Shown: positions 11,851 to 22,715, counted from the first letter of the stretch. The stretch: 64,000 nucleotides of DNA from Sipunculus nudus (GCA_026874595.1 CM049313.1:67634659-67698658); one strand, 5' to 3'. The notes: generated from the sequence alone by a model not told the origin. Numbers and translations are program-made.

Positions 11851-14437
11851 AGTTGATTCTTTTCAGACCAGAAATCGGTCATTCCCGCGTGTCCGTTCTT
11901 TGTATGGGTGGGTGAAATAAGCGTCTGTCTAGAAATGTCAACCACCGCTATCTTACATACACCTACAAAAAATTATTTCCGACTGTGCTATATGTTGTTC
12001 AAATTTGTTAAAATGTCATTTTATGCATCCGAAACACCTGTCCCTGCATCCGAGTGAATATGAGAAATCAATTTTCTCTATAAGGCAATGTGTCTGTGGG
12101 TGTAAGGGGTTGTTAACCATTGCCAATTCGGGTAATAATATACTAGTCATTTTAAACTTAGTCTATGAAATCCAAATGAGTAATCTTTTACTCAGATAAA
12201 ACTAACATCTATGTCTGGGTAACAGGTTTAGCCATCACTCCGAGCCCTACGCACTGAAGTTAATAAACAAGAAAACGTGTTACAAACTGTCTGAATTATC
12301 ATCCTCTAAGTTCCTGGATGTATACGTTTTTCATAATTCTGATTGCTTTTAAATCACACTAAGTCTTTAGAATTCGGGTGTGTAAGTACCTTTTCAAGGT
12401 CACATATTTTTCTTAGCCCTGGTAATTTCCGGAAAGCATTTGGCATAGGATTATAATATATCGCACCTTATCACACAAGTAATCACTTATCAAATTTCAA
12501 AAACAATTCAGATCAAAGTTGAACACTGAATGATGTTACGATTGATGTTACATTTTTTTAACTGAACATTTTACCTACATTTTTGAATAACGCTTAGAAT
12601 TTTTTCATGCTTTAACCGATGTAAAAGATAAGTTAGAAAAGATAAGGCTATCAGGCTCACTCTGCTTGGTATAAGTTACAATAAACTTTTTTCTACGAGC
12701 ATGCACATAGCGCAAAATGATCATTTGCTTGGTTCAGGCGAGATCCAGAAAACTATGATTTAGTCATGATTTAGATATATTTCAAACCACAGGCTCTAAA
12801 AGAAACTTACCACTAAACATAAGGTAGAAACTTTAAATTTATCAGTTTAAATACAGCACAATATAATCATTTCCTTTCAATATAGAAGACTCGAACACGC
12901 AGTGTCATTCATGGCTGACAGGTGGCGCTACCGTGGGGGAAGGTAAATCTCGCGCCGGTTTGTCTATGTGGGCTTTAAAAAAAAGAAACTTTGCTATCTC
13001 TAAAAACTGTTGCATTGAGTAAGCCATTTCTTACAATTTCTCTACATTATTCGCTCAATTTTATAGACTAGAAATTAGTGCGTGTGTTATTAATTACTGA
13101 ACCGCATTATTAGTTCTAGCAAGGAGTTTATAGGACTGGTGTAACAAGTCTATGCCCGGTTTCTGTCCCATGTGCCAGACGGGGCCATAAAACTAGTTAT
13201 TTCGTGGGCACAATGAGATGCCGCTGATAAGACCCGCGGACCGTGAATGACCGCCCTTCGGAACCATTCGTTCGTTTCAAGAACTACACAATGTGATTAC
13301 CTCCCATCCCGTGTCACTAAAAAATAACATAACACATAGACTCCTTGGTTCTAGGTAAGGTTTTCAAAGAAAATTACGCCTGGGCCGGTATTAGCTAAAC
13401 GTTTGATGCATATTGGAGAAAATATATCCGAATGTAAAATTGCACCTTTTATTGGTTATGGGTGCATATCACGAGTATAATATAGCTATATAGCCGTAAA
13501 ATTAAAATGGCAGGATAAACAGGATAAAAACATTTTAAGGGAGAACATACTGCACAGTTCTGACTCACAAGAATACAACTCTGCTATTTAGGGATTGTTG
13601 GGATCAAAATCTGACCCTCACAATGCACCGGGGCTTCTAAATACACCAGCGGCGTAGGTATATATAGAATGAAGAGGACACTGTAGTCCGTTCAAGTGAG
13701 TTGGTTACGAACTGTTTCAAGGCAAATGAACATAACACATAAACATATCAATGGGAGTTTTTGTGATGAGGACTCTTTTGAATAAGTAATGTTTTGCAAG
13801 TGGGCGCATGTGAAATGTTAACAGAAGGTGTTTCCTTGAAATGTACTAAATTTGATTTTTGAAGTTTTATAGTTAATAGAATTAGTGGTCCCACAGTGCC
13901 AAAAGATTTGAAAAGATTTGTTTGAAATATCTGACTGCACCCCAAGTAGCTCATGCATATTCATGAAATAACCGCTTTGACATTTTCTGATTTATTTGTC
14001 GCTGATGACGTCAAATACAACAAAGGTATAACAAAGAGAAGTCGGGTGATACTGCGCTGGGTAGGGCAATTTCTTTTGCATAACAAAGTTACACCATTAT
14101 CTATTACCACCACAGAACGCTGTCGATAATAGCGCCGCGCTGTACAAAAGACTCATAGACCTGGTGGAACGGGGTTCCGGCTGAAGAATCACCTGATTGC
14201 ATTAGAAATGGCACATTGGCGCTTTGTGAAGTGCCCGTTTTCTAAAGCTAGTTGTCGTTAAGGATTAATCGCTTGTCACTGAAACGGGACAGTGCTTCTT
14301 TGTAATATAACCACTTTTGTCTCTCTTTAGGTACTGAAAGTTCAAACACATTGTGTATATCAAGAAAAAAAGTAATATTATTTGGTGATCTTGTATGACA
14401 GTGGTCTCCCGATACCACCCATGTGCAAACTTGAGTT
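11851..14437. other. Spacer, no gene seen
   Basis: About 2.6 kb with scattered short frames only. A CG-richer patch near 12915-12960 (GGTGGCGCTACC) and a TGACGTCA-like site near 14005 are visible, but no exon structure or domain could be recognised. Confidence 0.5.
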
Positions 14438-14490
14438 TGATTAGCGCCATTTCGACCCTCTGACATTTAGAAGGTCTACGACCAGCGTAT
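14438..14490 (+). repeat. Head module of dispersed repeat family 1, solo
   Basis: GATTAGCGCCATTTCGACCC, then CTCTGACATTT and AGGTCTACGACCA match the head at 10229-10278 with a few changes. The body of the repeat does not follow. A weaker match is at 21704-21750. Confidence 0.6.
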
Positions 14491-16204
14491 TAAGCATCAG
14501 ACTGCCTTTGTATCCGGCAAGGAAGATTGCACTATACAGTAAGGCTCTCTGAAGATACAGAGATTTTCGTCATTTTGACAACGCCCATGACCAACAAGTA
14601 CGCTGTCACTTGGCATAAACTAGACCAGTTGTAAACCTTTGAGTATACTTTCTAGCAACACCTACCATGGTCTAAAAATTCCCTTTTTCAACTCACCATA
14701 TTGGTAAATCCTTTTGCATGTCTTTTTGTTTAATTTCTGACCGCATGAATACAAGCATGGCTCGCACGAGTTACTGGGAGACAGCTGAGTTGAACGCAAT
14801 ACAGGAAGGGACTCGTTCCCAAAGAGAAGGATTTTCAGTTTAGTTTGCGAGTTCACAAGTATTTTTTTTGGTTAATTCATCCCTCGTGGCTTAACGTGAA
14901 GATTATCGGCTTTCTACAACGGTATCAATGCGACATAATGAATGTGTGTTGCATTCCACCGATTGGTTTGTATCACGATTTTAGTTAGGCTTACCAGCCC
15001 GCTAGAGTTTGGTTGATTATATGGCTCTTTGTACTCAAAAGGGGAAAAATGTAGATATCAAAGGATTTCCTAGGCAATACTGATTTCTGTTCGCGGTAAT
15101 CATATAATGTAATTTAGAGAGATTCCATTGATTTAATTGATGTTCTTATTTTGTTATACTAATGATTATACTTACCAAGCATGACACACAAAACACGTAT
15201 ATAAAAGTTGGTCGACCCTCATGCTGCATTAATTTTTAAATAAAAATAAATAAATATTCAAAACGTGTATTTTCTGTATTTGGATCAAGTCAACATATAA
15301 AGGAAGAAAGATTACATATTGGGCAAACACTGTATAATTTTTTAAAAGATTTTGTAACTGGAACAAAAAGAATTGAGCGAACTCGCATAGGACTTGTAAA
15401 GCTGAATATTCTGTTCTGAACAACATTGTAACTGTACATATAACTATTGTATTGTAATAAACAGCCGAAAGAAAATCATTACCGTCTGTATTCTTCAGAT
15501 GGAAACAGATATATCCACTCGTACATCAATGACCGTAATCTTGGTAGCTGGGATCAAGTGTGAATGGAAGTATGTAAACTAACAGCTTCAGGATGGCACT
15601 CAGACCTTTAATAAACCGGAAACAGCTTATCAAGCACAGACAGTTATTTGTCCTACCAGACAGCTATTAGCCCGCCAACATCTCATTACGCGATACAGAT
15701 CTACTGGATAAGCTATAATACCCCCGGGACTGGTCTCAGACTACCCGCGCAGCATTATTCAAACCAAGACCCCATGCTACATCAGGTTAATTAACGTCTA
15801 GATATACCACATTTTAGGTGTTATACCTTCTATAACCTGAGACAATTAAGCTTAAAACCTCATCATCTTAGTACATATATTGCCTTAAAATCCCCATTTT
15901 TATCTTTCCTGAAATTAGTTTAATGCGTCTTACGCGTGATGGGATTGAACCAGACGGATTGACGGGGCGTTGCAAAAATACGACCACTAGATCTGCAGAG
16001 TTTGCCATTGGTCCAAGGAATAAACATACTTTTGTGGCTCTGTTCTGGTGAGCACAAAATAAGTTTTAGGTATCTGATTGGAATTATATTATTGCTTTAA
16101 TCGTGAACATGGGTCTTGTTTGATTAGAAAATGTGAGGGGTGAATCCGTAGAAGTGCCGCCAGTATAAATATATCTCCTAAAAACTCCTCCGGCACAGAT
16201 CAAT
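14491..16204. other. Spacer, no gene seen
   Basis: AT-rich DNA. TTAGGCTTACCAGCCCGCTAG near 14983 resembles TACAGGCTAACCAGCCCACTA near 21727, a short shared repeat motif. Nothing else stood out. Confidence 0.5.
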
Positions 16205-16318
16205 CCCCCTTATGACAAGTAGGTCAGGAGACCTCTACCAGAATATCTTAAATTTCTCTCCCCCTCCCCCTTCATGACAGGTAAGACAGAAATCCTATAC
16301 CAGAATATCATAATTATC
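16205..16318 (+). repeat. Local tandem duplication, about 60-bp unit
   Basis: CCCCCTTATGACAAGTAGG (16205) and CCCCCTTCATGACAGGTAAG (16267) begin two imperfect copies that both end in ACCAGAATATC, then TTAAATT or ATAATT. Only two copies are present. Confidence 0.65.
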
Positions 16319-16914
16319 TTCCTTCAAACGGTTTCACCTCATATTAAGGATTTTTTTTATATAGGAAAATAGTTTGTAAACATTTTTTAACAATATAGTA
16401 TTAATAAATAAATTATGATTGATATAAACATTCAACAACCTACGGTAAGCTTACATTTTTGGACAATTCAATAAGACAGTAGACAGACGCCATATCCTGA
16501 ATTTTCCCATGCAGTATTAGAATTAATGATTGCCGTCACAACACGCACGCAGCGGACATATATTTTCCGGGAACTTTCACGCCAATGTCCAGAAAAAAAT
16601 CACTCGACGTCTAGGGTATAACAAAACAGGTTTGTTTTGATCACGTCCAAGTACTGGCCTTCACTGCCGTAGACTGAATCCGATCTCACAAACAATTCTT
16701 CAACAGTTCTGTGGCTTTTGCCCACCGTTATTTTGCTCTAACTTCACAAAGTCCACGAAGATACTAACGCCCTCCTCTGTTAAATAAACGCTATCTCCAA
16801 GGACAACGGTAAATATGTGTCCAACCTTAGCAAAATAAGGTTGAAGTGTCCGCCCCTCGAAACGAGCCCTATATAAGGGAGATAACGTTAAATACTATCA
16901 TGCACACCACTTTT
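16319..16914. other. Spacer, no gene seen
   Basis: AT-rich sequence with a few poly(T) runs; no coding or repeat signal recognised. Confidence 0.45.
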
Positions 16915-17215
16915 TCAGATTACCCAGTTTAGAAATTAAATAATGATTTCACGTTACCCTTTTAAACAGTTGTTTCTCTAAGTTCATTTACTTAAAAATA
17001 ACTTTAAATTCAAATGTATTTTATTCTTGAATTCCCAATTAGTAATCTTTAATGTGGTTTATTGAAATAATATATCATAAGTGAATAGAATATGTTATAT
17101 CAGATATAAGGGGTAAGCCGAACATTGCGGGGGTAACATGAAATTAGGTTCAGACTACCCCTGGTGGTACAGTGAAATGAGGGGTTACCTGGAACCTTTA
17201 CACCGCTGCGAGTTT
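16915..17215. mobile_element. Palindromic element with GATTACCCC motifs, copy B
   Basis: Left part: CAGATTACCC and TTTCACGTTACCC, then AACAGTTGTTTCTCTAAGTT, matching 11060-11105 of copy A. Right part: GCGGGGGTAACATGAAATTA, then GGTTCAGACTACCCCT, matching 11347-11385 of copy A. The long C and G runs of copy A are missing here, so homopolymer growth was specific to copy A. About 300 bp against about 500 bp for copy A. Confidence 0.6.
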
Positions 17216-17683
17216 TATTTTTCGTGGGAATCTCCTCCAGCTGAGTCAATATAGAATTAATAGTATTAATATTGACATTCTTCATCTAAAAGAAAATATT
17301 CTATAGCATATGCTTCCTGGCATACATTTCATTAAAAGTTGAATAGCTATTCTTGTGAATGGCTTGAATAGCCCCGTGCTTAAGGAAATGACTCAGGTTG
17401 GTAGAGTTTAGAAAATAAAGTCAGCACGATGGAGTAACGGACGGTCCTGATCATGTATGGTCTATATTGTTTAAAAATCTACACACGATTTCCATAGCAT
17501 GGCTCCTACGTATATCCTTTAAACAAATCTGCATGTTAATGAATTTGAAATAACTGAAGTCAAATTTCAATTTTCGGGTATTTATTTATTTTCAAGGATA
17601 TTCGGATTATGTCTCTGGAATACTCGATGAAGAAAATATGGTTCCTCATTGTTTGGCCTATGTATAATGGTCTTATATGTTAA

Positions 17684-17686
<3 letters not shown>
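17216..17686. other. Spacer, no gene seen
   Basis: AT-rich DNA up to the AT microsatellite, with no recognisable feature. Confidence 0.45.

Positions 17687-17759
<73 letters not shown>
17687..17759. repeat. (AT)n microsatellite
   Basis: About 36 uninterrupted AT dinucleotides end directly against the left LTR of the miniature LTR element. A shorter AT tract (18321-18336) lies against its right end, which suggests the element inserted into an AT repeat. Confidence 0.97.
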
Positions 17760-17760
<1 letters not shown>

Positions 17761-17762
<2 letters not shown>

Positions 17763-17893
17763 TTACGGGGTGACATGAAAGCGGACCGAACTGTCTCGCT
17801 AGTGAAGCTTGCTTGGTACTTGTGCGCTTCTAACATGGGTTGGAATCCGGGATCGGCCCAACGTTTTCCCCTAAGCAATTTGTCTTCGTAACG
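17761..17893 (+). repeat. Left LTR of the TRIM-like element
   Basis: 133 bp. Its first bases read AGTTACGGGG where the intact right LTR has TGTTACGGGG, and its last three are ACG instead of ACA, so both terminal dinucleotides have mutated. It shares AGCGGACCG, CTGTCTCGCTAG, GAAGCTTGCTTGGTAC and GGATCGGCCCAACGT with the right LTR but lacks an ACGCGTG insertion. Confidence 0.82.
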
Positions 17894-17896
17894 AAA

Positions 17897-17914
17897 TGGG
17901 GGCTCGTCCGGGAT
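17897..17914 (+). promoter_or_regulatory. Primer-binding site, tRNA-Pro type
   Basis: TGGGGGCTCGTCCGGGAT is the exact complement of the 3' 18 nt of eukaryotic tRNA-Pro including CCA, and is the primer site known from several vertebrate retroviruses and LTR elements. It starts three bases after the left LTR. It would prime minus-strand DNA synthesis. Confidence 0.9.
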
Positions 17915-18002
17915 GACAGTAACCTTTGTGGCCCAGGGAATAAGCTCACCAAAGCGTGACTCCTGGTATAATAAGTCTTGTTCTGATAGCAGAACGCTCT
18001 TA
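17915..18002 (+). other. Internal segment 1 of the TRIM-like element
   Basis: Non-coding. It matches 18085-18172 almost base for base (TTTGTGGCCCAGGGAATAAG, CTCACCAAAG, TTGTTCTGATAGCAGAACGC) and stops at CTCTTAA, where the middle LTR fragment begins. It lacks the polypurine tract, so the junction deleted both the tract and the start of the middle LTR. TTCTGATAGCAGAA is a small stem-loop in both copies. Confidence 0.8.
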
Positions 18003-18063
18003 ACATGGGTTCGAAACCGGGATCGGCCCAATGTTTTCTCCTCAAAAATTTGTCTTCGTAACA
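18003..18063 (+). repeat. Middle LTR, 5'-truncated
   Basis: 61 bp equal to the 3' part of the LTRs, from CATGGGTTCGAAACCGGG to TTCGTAACA. The first roughly 75 bp are missing. Confidence 0.82.
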
Positions 18064-18066
18064 AAA

Positions 18067-18084
18067 TGGGGGCTCGTCTAACGT
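18067..18084 (+). promoter_or_regulatory. Second primer-binding site, decayed
   Basis: The first 12 bases (TGGGGGCTCGTC) match the tRNA-Pro site, then TAACGT replaces CGGGAT. The break suggests either decay or a template switch during priming. Confidence 0.7.
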
Positions 18085-18171
18085 GACGGTTAACTTTGTG
18101 GCCCAGGGAATAAGCTCACCAAAGTGTGACTCCTGGGATAATTAATCTTGTTCTGATAGCAGAACGCTCTT

Positions 18172-18182
18172 AAGAGGGGGTG
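18172..18182 (+). promoter_or_regulatory. Polypurine tract
   Basis: AAGAGGGGGTG lies immediately before the TG of the right LTR, the expected place of the plus-strand primer. Confidence 0.75.
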
Positions 18183-18322
18183 TGTTACGGGGTGACATAA
18201 AAGCGGACCGCACTGTCTCGCTAGGGAAGCTTGCTTGGTACGCGTGACTTGTGCGCCACCCACATGGGTTCGAATCCAGGATCGGCCCAACGTCTTCCCC
18301 TGTGCAATTTGTCTTCGTAACA
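18183..18322 (+). repeat. Right LTR, intact ends (TGTTACG...CGTAACA)
   Basis: 140 bp, the only copy with both TG and CA ends. It contains GGTTCGAATCC at 18267-18277, which equals the pol III B-box consensus. A matching A-box is not convincing, so tRNA-like transcription is only a possibility. A short AT tract follows directly. Confidence 0.88.
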
Positions 18323-18344
18323 ATATATATATATATTTATATTT

Positions 18345-18940
18345 CGGAACCTGATAACAACACATCACATAGTTGTGACGAGCAGAAATTTTGTTTCAGA
18401 GATAAATAAAAATCAGATTCTGTAATAAAAGGCAGCGTGAAATGTCTAGGGGAATGAATAAAGAAGTCAGTGTTTTTTTGTTAAGAAATAATTATAATTT
18501 ATTCTTAAAACAACCCAAACATTACAATTCACTGAATCAATACAATGACACAGTATAACAACAGTATAACAGTAAATCAGTAAAATTACACAGTAAAATA
18601 AATAAAGTGAACAGTACCTGTTCACAGATACCACCACTGCCACAGCGCCAACAAGTCCTTTAAAACGTATAATCCAGATGAACAGTTCACGTAAATCTTA
18701 TCAGAGAATAATAGTCCAATGTAATCCCGAAAACAATCTGTTGTAATCTAAAAGTGAAGTTCTGGCAATAATGCCAAAGGCAAATTGAATACTATATAAA
18801 ATCCGTTACAAATTTCGAGGAATATCTATAACTGCTGCAATTATCGGAAAGGTCCACAAACTGACTCACACTCTTCCGTGTCCGCTGGAACATTTCTCTC
18901 TCTCCTCTCCCCCTCGGCTGTAAACACAGCCCCTATTTAT
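18345..18940 (-). repeat. Dispersed repeat family 2, copy A (possible LTR)
   Basis: From CGGAACCTGATAACAACACA at 18345 this matches 28139-28700 in the same orientation at roughly 75-80%, through GGCAGCGTGAAATG, TCTAGGGGAATGAA, AATTATAATTTATTCTTA and AACAATCTGTTGTAATC. Read on the minus strand, it opens with TATAAATAGGGG (near 18932) and later has AATAAATT (near 18505), which is the order promoter then poly(A) signal within about 600 bp, as in an LTR. No TG/CA ends, primer site or coding region were found, so the LTR reading is an inference. Confidence 0.7.
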
Positions 18941-18954
18941 AACTTTTTATTGTT

Positions 18955-19215
18955 GTGATCTCTCAACGAAAGCCCAAGGCGCGTCCAAGTAGCCCTCAAC
19001 TATCTTATCGATCTCCCTATGATCTCTCAGCAATCTTTCAATGAACGCCAAGTTTTTCCACCCCGAAGGTGATCCCTCAGTGATCTCCCCTGTTCTCTTA
19101 GTGATCTTTCTTGGTCGTACCTTATCTCTCGGTGATCTCGTATATCTCTCAGTGATCTCTCTTGGTCAGTCAACGAGCGCTCAACAAACTCTTAATGGTC
19201 GCCCTAGGATGTTTC
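18955..19215. repeat. Degenerate GATCTCTCAGT-rich repeat
   Basis: GATCTCTCA(A/G)(C/T) and variants recur about ten times (for example near 18958, 19021, 19077, 19131 and 19155), interspersed with AACGA(A/G)CGC. It reads as an old minisatellite with no fixed period left. Confidence 0.6.
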
Positions 19216-20005
19216 AATGAACGCTAATTGACCGCCAAGGTTGGTAAAAAATCCCTAAAATCCTCAAATTTGCCGAAAATTTAATTTTTGATCGCACGAT
19301 GAGCGTACAAGTATCTCCCAAATATTTACACAGAAACGGCATTTTCGAAGCTTTTAGGAGATCCTTGAGAGATCGGGCCAATTTATAATTCCTCAATGGT
19401 CACCAAACGATCTCAGCGTTCAGTTCTTGACGAATGTTAGGGATCAATATATAATACAAAAATAAGGGCAAATATGCAGCTTTTGGGTATTATTATTGTT
19501 TTATTTGATTTATTTATTTTAATTTTAAAAATTCATAGAGTTTGAGCTTAAAGAGATTCTGTATAATGCTGTTGAAAAATCGGTAATTCATGAGGGTATC
19601 TATATTTCGCAAAATATGAGAAAGCTTTATGGGCTCTAAGAACTCAGATTTGCGAATTGCCACAGGAAATAGTTATCCAATTGACAAATAATTCCAGCCA
19701 CAGTTTAGGCTTCATCATTGAAAGCTCTACATATAGGCCCTCCAGGAATATGGAAACACTTGCCGTACAGTAAGCTCTCAGACGAAAATTATATACCATA
19801 GTCTACGACGTGGTTGTCTCATGAGGTTGATCAGAGGCCCCTCGATCAGAAAGGTGGGCTGATGCTGGCAGTGAAAACCTAGGCCTGTTGAAAAGAGGTC
19901 ATGAGCTATTTGAACGTCCCTGCAATAAACTTGTGTCCCTGATGAACTTAAAGAAATCACGGCCTCCTGTTCAAGCCAAAAACTTACTCATATACTGTTG
20001 AAATG
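19216..20005. other. Spacer, no gene seen
   Basis: AT-rich sequence; short frames on both strands without recognisable motifs. Confidence 0.45.
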
Positions 20006-20600
20006 TTTAATTTGGCGTGTCTTAATTTTCGCGCATTTTCATTTTACAGCATTAGCGCAGTTCGAATTTTCGCGCAAATCCGTATGTAAGGTAATAAATT
20101 GTGTATCTTATTATTTAAATATTTATAAAAAGACGTAACGTAACCTACAACCCACCTAGAAATTTATCTACAACAACAACTGTGATTATACTAACCGGAA
20201 GCAGCCAACTAAGTCCGTACATCAAACAGAGCTGACAACAGTCGCAGCTCGCTCTCAGCTCAGTCGTACTTCAGAGCTATGGAGGGGATAGGGGTGTCTT
20301 AAAAGGCTACCTCTTGTTTCACAGTTGTTGCTACGAATCACTATAAATGAGAGAGGTCTTTCTCAAGAAATCACTTGCAATAAACTCTTATGACAACATT
20401 ACTACTCTAACAATCTGGTTGAAGGAGCCTCATCTCAAGCGACCATGAATGGAGGGATTACCAGGGCCTCATGGCTGTGTGTCAGGCAAGAACGCTGTAA
20501 TCTTCCGAACGATCGCATCGAATTTACGCGTGTTCTTCCTTTAGCGCAAATGTAGCTCCCGCTTAAAGCGCAAAAATTAAAACCCCGCTTACAAACCCAC
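20006..20600. mobile_element. Possible degraded TIR element with GCGC-rich ends
   Basis: The left end has GGCGTGTCTTAATTTTCGCG, then TTAGCGCAG and TTTTCGCGC. The right end, read on the other strand, has AGCGGGGTTTTAATTTTTGC, then ATTTGCGCTAAAG and ACGCG. Spacing and order correspond but identity is modest. The middle is unique and non-coding. It could be a decayed MITE. Confidence 0.4.
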
Positions 20601-21703
20601 TTCCACAGTATTACAACTTATCCAACAGCTTAGCCAGTTCCCCTACCTCTCAATCTCTCCGACTTGGTTTATGTATAATAAATGTTAAACTTATAGTGAA
20701 TTTCTGATATATTTTAAAAATGAAAGTAATGTTTGAACATGAAATATTCAGTTGTTTATACATTTTCATTACTGTACATGCTTCAGAATAATTCAGCATT
20801 TTAAAAGCGCATCTACTTGAGCCGATTTTTTTATATACGATCTGACTTTTTATAAATTGCGTTCTGTAAAAGAGGTAAACGTTTAGTTCAGAAAGTGACG
20901 AGACCAATCCCCCGCCCATGAAAAGATTCTTGACAAATATTGTTCAGGTTTGTTCAGGGACTTGTACAACCAGGCAACACGCTGATGACATTGTAAAGGG
21001 TAACCTTTCTAAGGTAACCTTTCCAAGGTTTTTTATTTCCAGTTTCGATACCAGCAAAAAAATATCATCGGGATTTAGTAGACCTGCAATGCTGGTGAAC
21101 TTCGCCCTATCAGTTTGGAGAGACTTGACATTTCATTGTTGGTTATGAGGATACGGCATACCGTCGATTTCTGACAATAGCAGACATGTCCCACCTTTAC
21201 GTGCCTTGGAAATCAAGTTAATTAACGGTACCGTGTCGTCTGACATACCGACATTAATGCAGGCCTTTTCACAAATAGGTTCATTTTATTGTCGACGTCA
21301 CATTGTAAGACAGTTCTGCTTGGATAAAGTTGGGCCGGCGATCGAAAAGGCCAAAAACTATCTAACATGAGAAGACTTAATAGAGACGTAACAACAACGT
21401 ATATTCATTGCAAATAAGTCGCAACTTGTGAAAACGCGTGTTTAATGAAAATGGTATTTTGAAATAGGTTTTCGAGAAATACAACAAAATATCATACAAG
21501 TGTACCGTGAAAGGATAAATTGGATGGATTTATGAAATAACTCGTCGTACAAATAATTTCTCAGATAGGTTAACTGTTATATATGTTATGTTAGTTGAGG
21601 CAAGGCTTGTAATTTAGGGATATTATACAGCTTGTCAGTGTTTTACATCGAAATTCATATTTTCAGACAGGTCTCAAAGCAGCTGTTAAGTCGTAACACA
21701 CCT
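20601..21703. other. Spacer, no gene seen
   Basis: Contains an 89-codon minus-strand frame and a 76-codon plus-strand frame without motifs; a short direct repeat AAGGTAACCTTTC... near 21000-21025. No gene supported. Confidence 0.45.
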
Positions 21704-21750
21704 GATAGCGCCATTTCGGTCCTCATTACAGGCTAACCAGCCCACTAAAT
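21704..21750 (+). repeat. Head-like fragment of dispersed repeat family 1
   Basis: GATAGCGCCATTTCGGTCC and CATTACAGGCTAACCAGCCC resemble the heads at 10229 and 14442. Weak but positioned identically in motif order. Confidence 0.45.
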
Positions 21751-22672
21751 GGTGTTCAGAGCTACAGAGCTTTTCAGTTTACACGTTACATTCGTGAACT
21801 CCGAAGTTAAATATTCATGTTTAAAGTTGCGGACAAATGGACACCATGGCCTAGTCGTCTGAATAAGAAATTCGTCCGCACTGCATCTACTGATGATTGC
21901 CAAACTGAAGTGTTACAGCCGATAACATCTGATTCACACTGAACTGCATACTGATACGAACAATTAGGCAGGGGCGTAACCAGACCTGACCGTCCGGGGG
22001 TGCAAGACTCAAGAGGTTTCCCGATTCTGTAAAAGTTGAGCTGAAGACGAAGCGAAGTGCACTGCGTGTGTCATAGGATTCTCACACGTGACTTAGGGTA
22101 ACTTGGATCAATATACGCAGTTCTGCTTGTAAGAAAATATTATAGCCCTCTCAATATTTTTACTTGCTGTTTTCTGTTTGTCAATATGTACGACAAATAA
22201 GCAGTACAATAATCAGTGGCTAGGGTATAAGAATCAGTTTAAAAAGATGGATATTAATTTTAAAGGTGAATAATAGAAATGCAAAAATTTAGCTTGATCT
22301 AACATTAGGATTCCACATTATGTTAACAAATGTCCAATTTTTTTGATGTGGTCCAAATTTTAAAATAGTAAAAAAAATCTACTAGTATAAAGTAACTGTA
22401 TAATATAGAAATTTATAGCCACACATCCAATTTTGTTGGACGTCATGCATGTCAAGTGCAAATGCCAAGTTGAGGTAAAATGGCCCCCGCCCATTTGCAT
22501 TCTTGCATATAGGTAAATGCCATGTTATGGAAATAAAATTATAAAAATTACAATATTTAAGTGTATTTTATCATTTCAGCATCAGTTTGAATACATGTTT
22601 AACAATAAAACTCACATTTTTTGTCCTTGGTCGAAATTAAACAACTCTGCCCGAAAGTCCATTGAAAAGTAT
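21751..22672. other. Spacer, no gene seen
   Basis: AT-rich. GGGGCGTAACCAG near 21972 resembles the common edge of old repeat elements. No coding. Confidence 0.4.
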
Positions 22673-22715
22673 AGGGATCCATAATGCCCCAGTGTTGGGG
22701 AATATATGGATCCCT
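22673..22715. repeat. Two-tier stem-loop
   Basis: AGGGATCCATA (22673-22683) and TATGGATCCCT (22705-22715) are exact complements. Inside them CCCCA (22687-22691) pairs with TGGGG (22696-22700) around a GTGT loop. The result is a 43-nt hairpin with one internal loop. Confidence 0.8.

Larger units (their letters stand above)
17761..18322 (+). mobile_element. TRIM-like miniature LTR retroelement, LTR-int-LTR-int-LTR
   Basis: A 562-bp block made of three related LTR segments and two related internal segments. The complete right LTR (18183-18322) starts TGTTACG and ends CGTAACA, the short inverted ends expected of LTRs. The left LTR ends three bases before an exact 18-nt primer-binding site for tRNA-Pro. 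Each internal segment is only about 110-120 bp and the second ends in AAGAGGGGGTG just before the last LTR, a polypurine tract. There is no gag or pol. This matches terminal-repeat retrotransposons in miniature (TRIMs), which move by borrowing enzymes of a larger LTR element. The middle LTR is 5'-truncated, giving the serial LTR order that unequal recombination produces. AT repeats flank both sides, so the target duplication cannot be read. Confidence 0.85.

Noticed and set aside
17897-17914. Endogenous retrovirus, because the primer site is the one used by some retroviruses
   Set aside because: No gag, pol or env, and the LTRs are far too short; tRNA-Pro priming is also used by ordinary LTR elements.
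18183-18322. tRNA gene or tRNA-SINE at the B-box motif
   Set aside because: No cloverleaf could be folded and no good A-box was seen; LTR ends, PBS and PPT explain the block better.
17582-18368. Overlapping minus-strand frames of 160, 71 and 92 codons
   Set aside because: They read through the AT repeat (Ile-Tyr runs) and the antisense of the LTR element.
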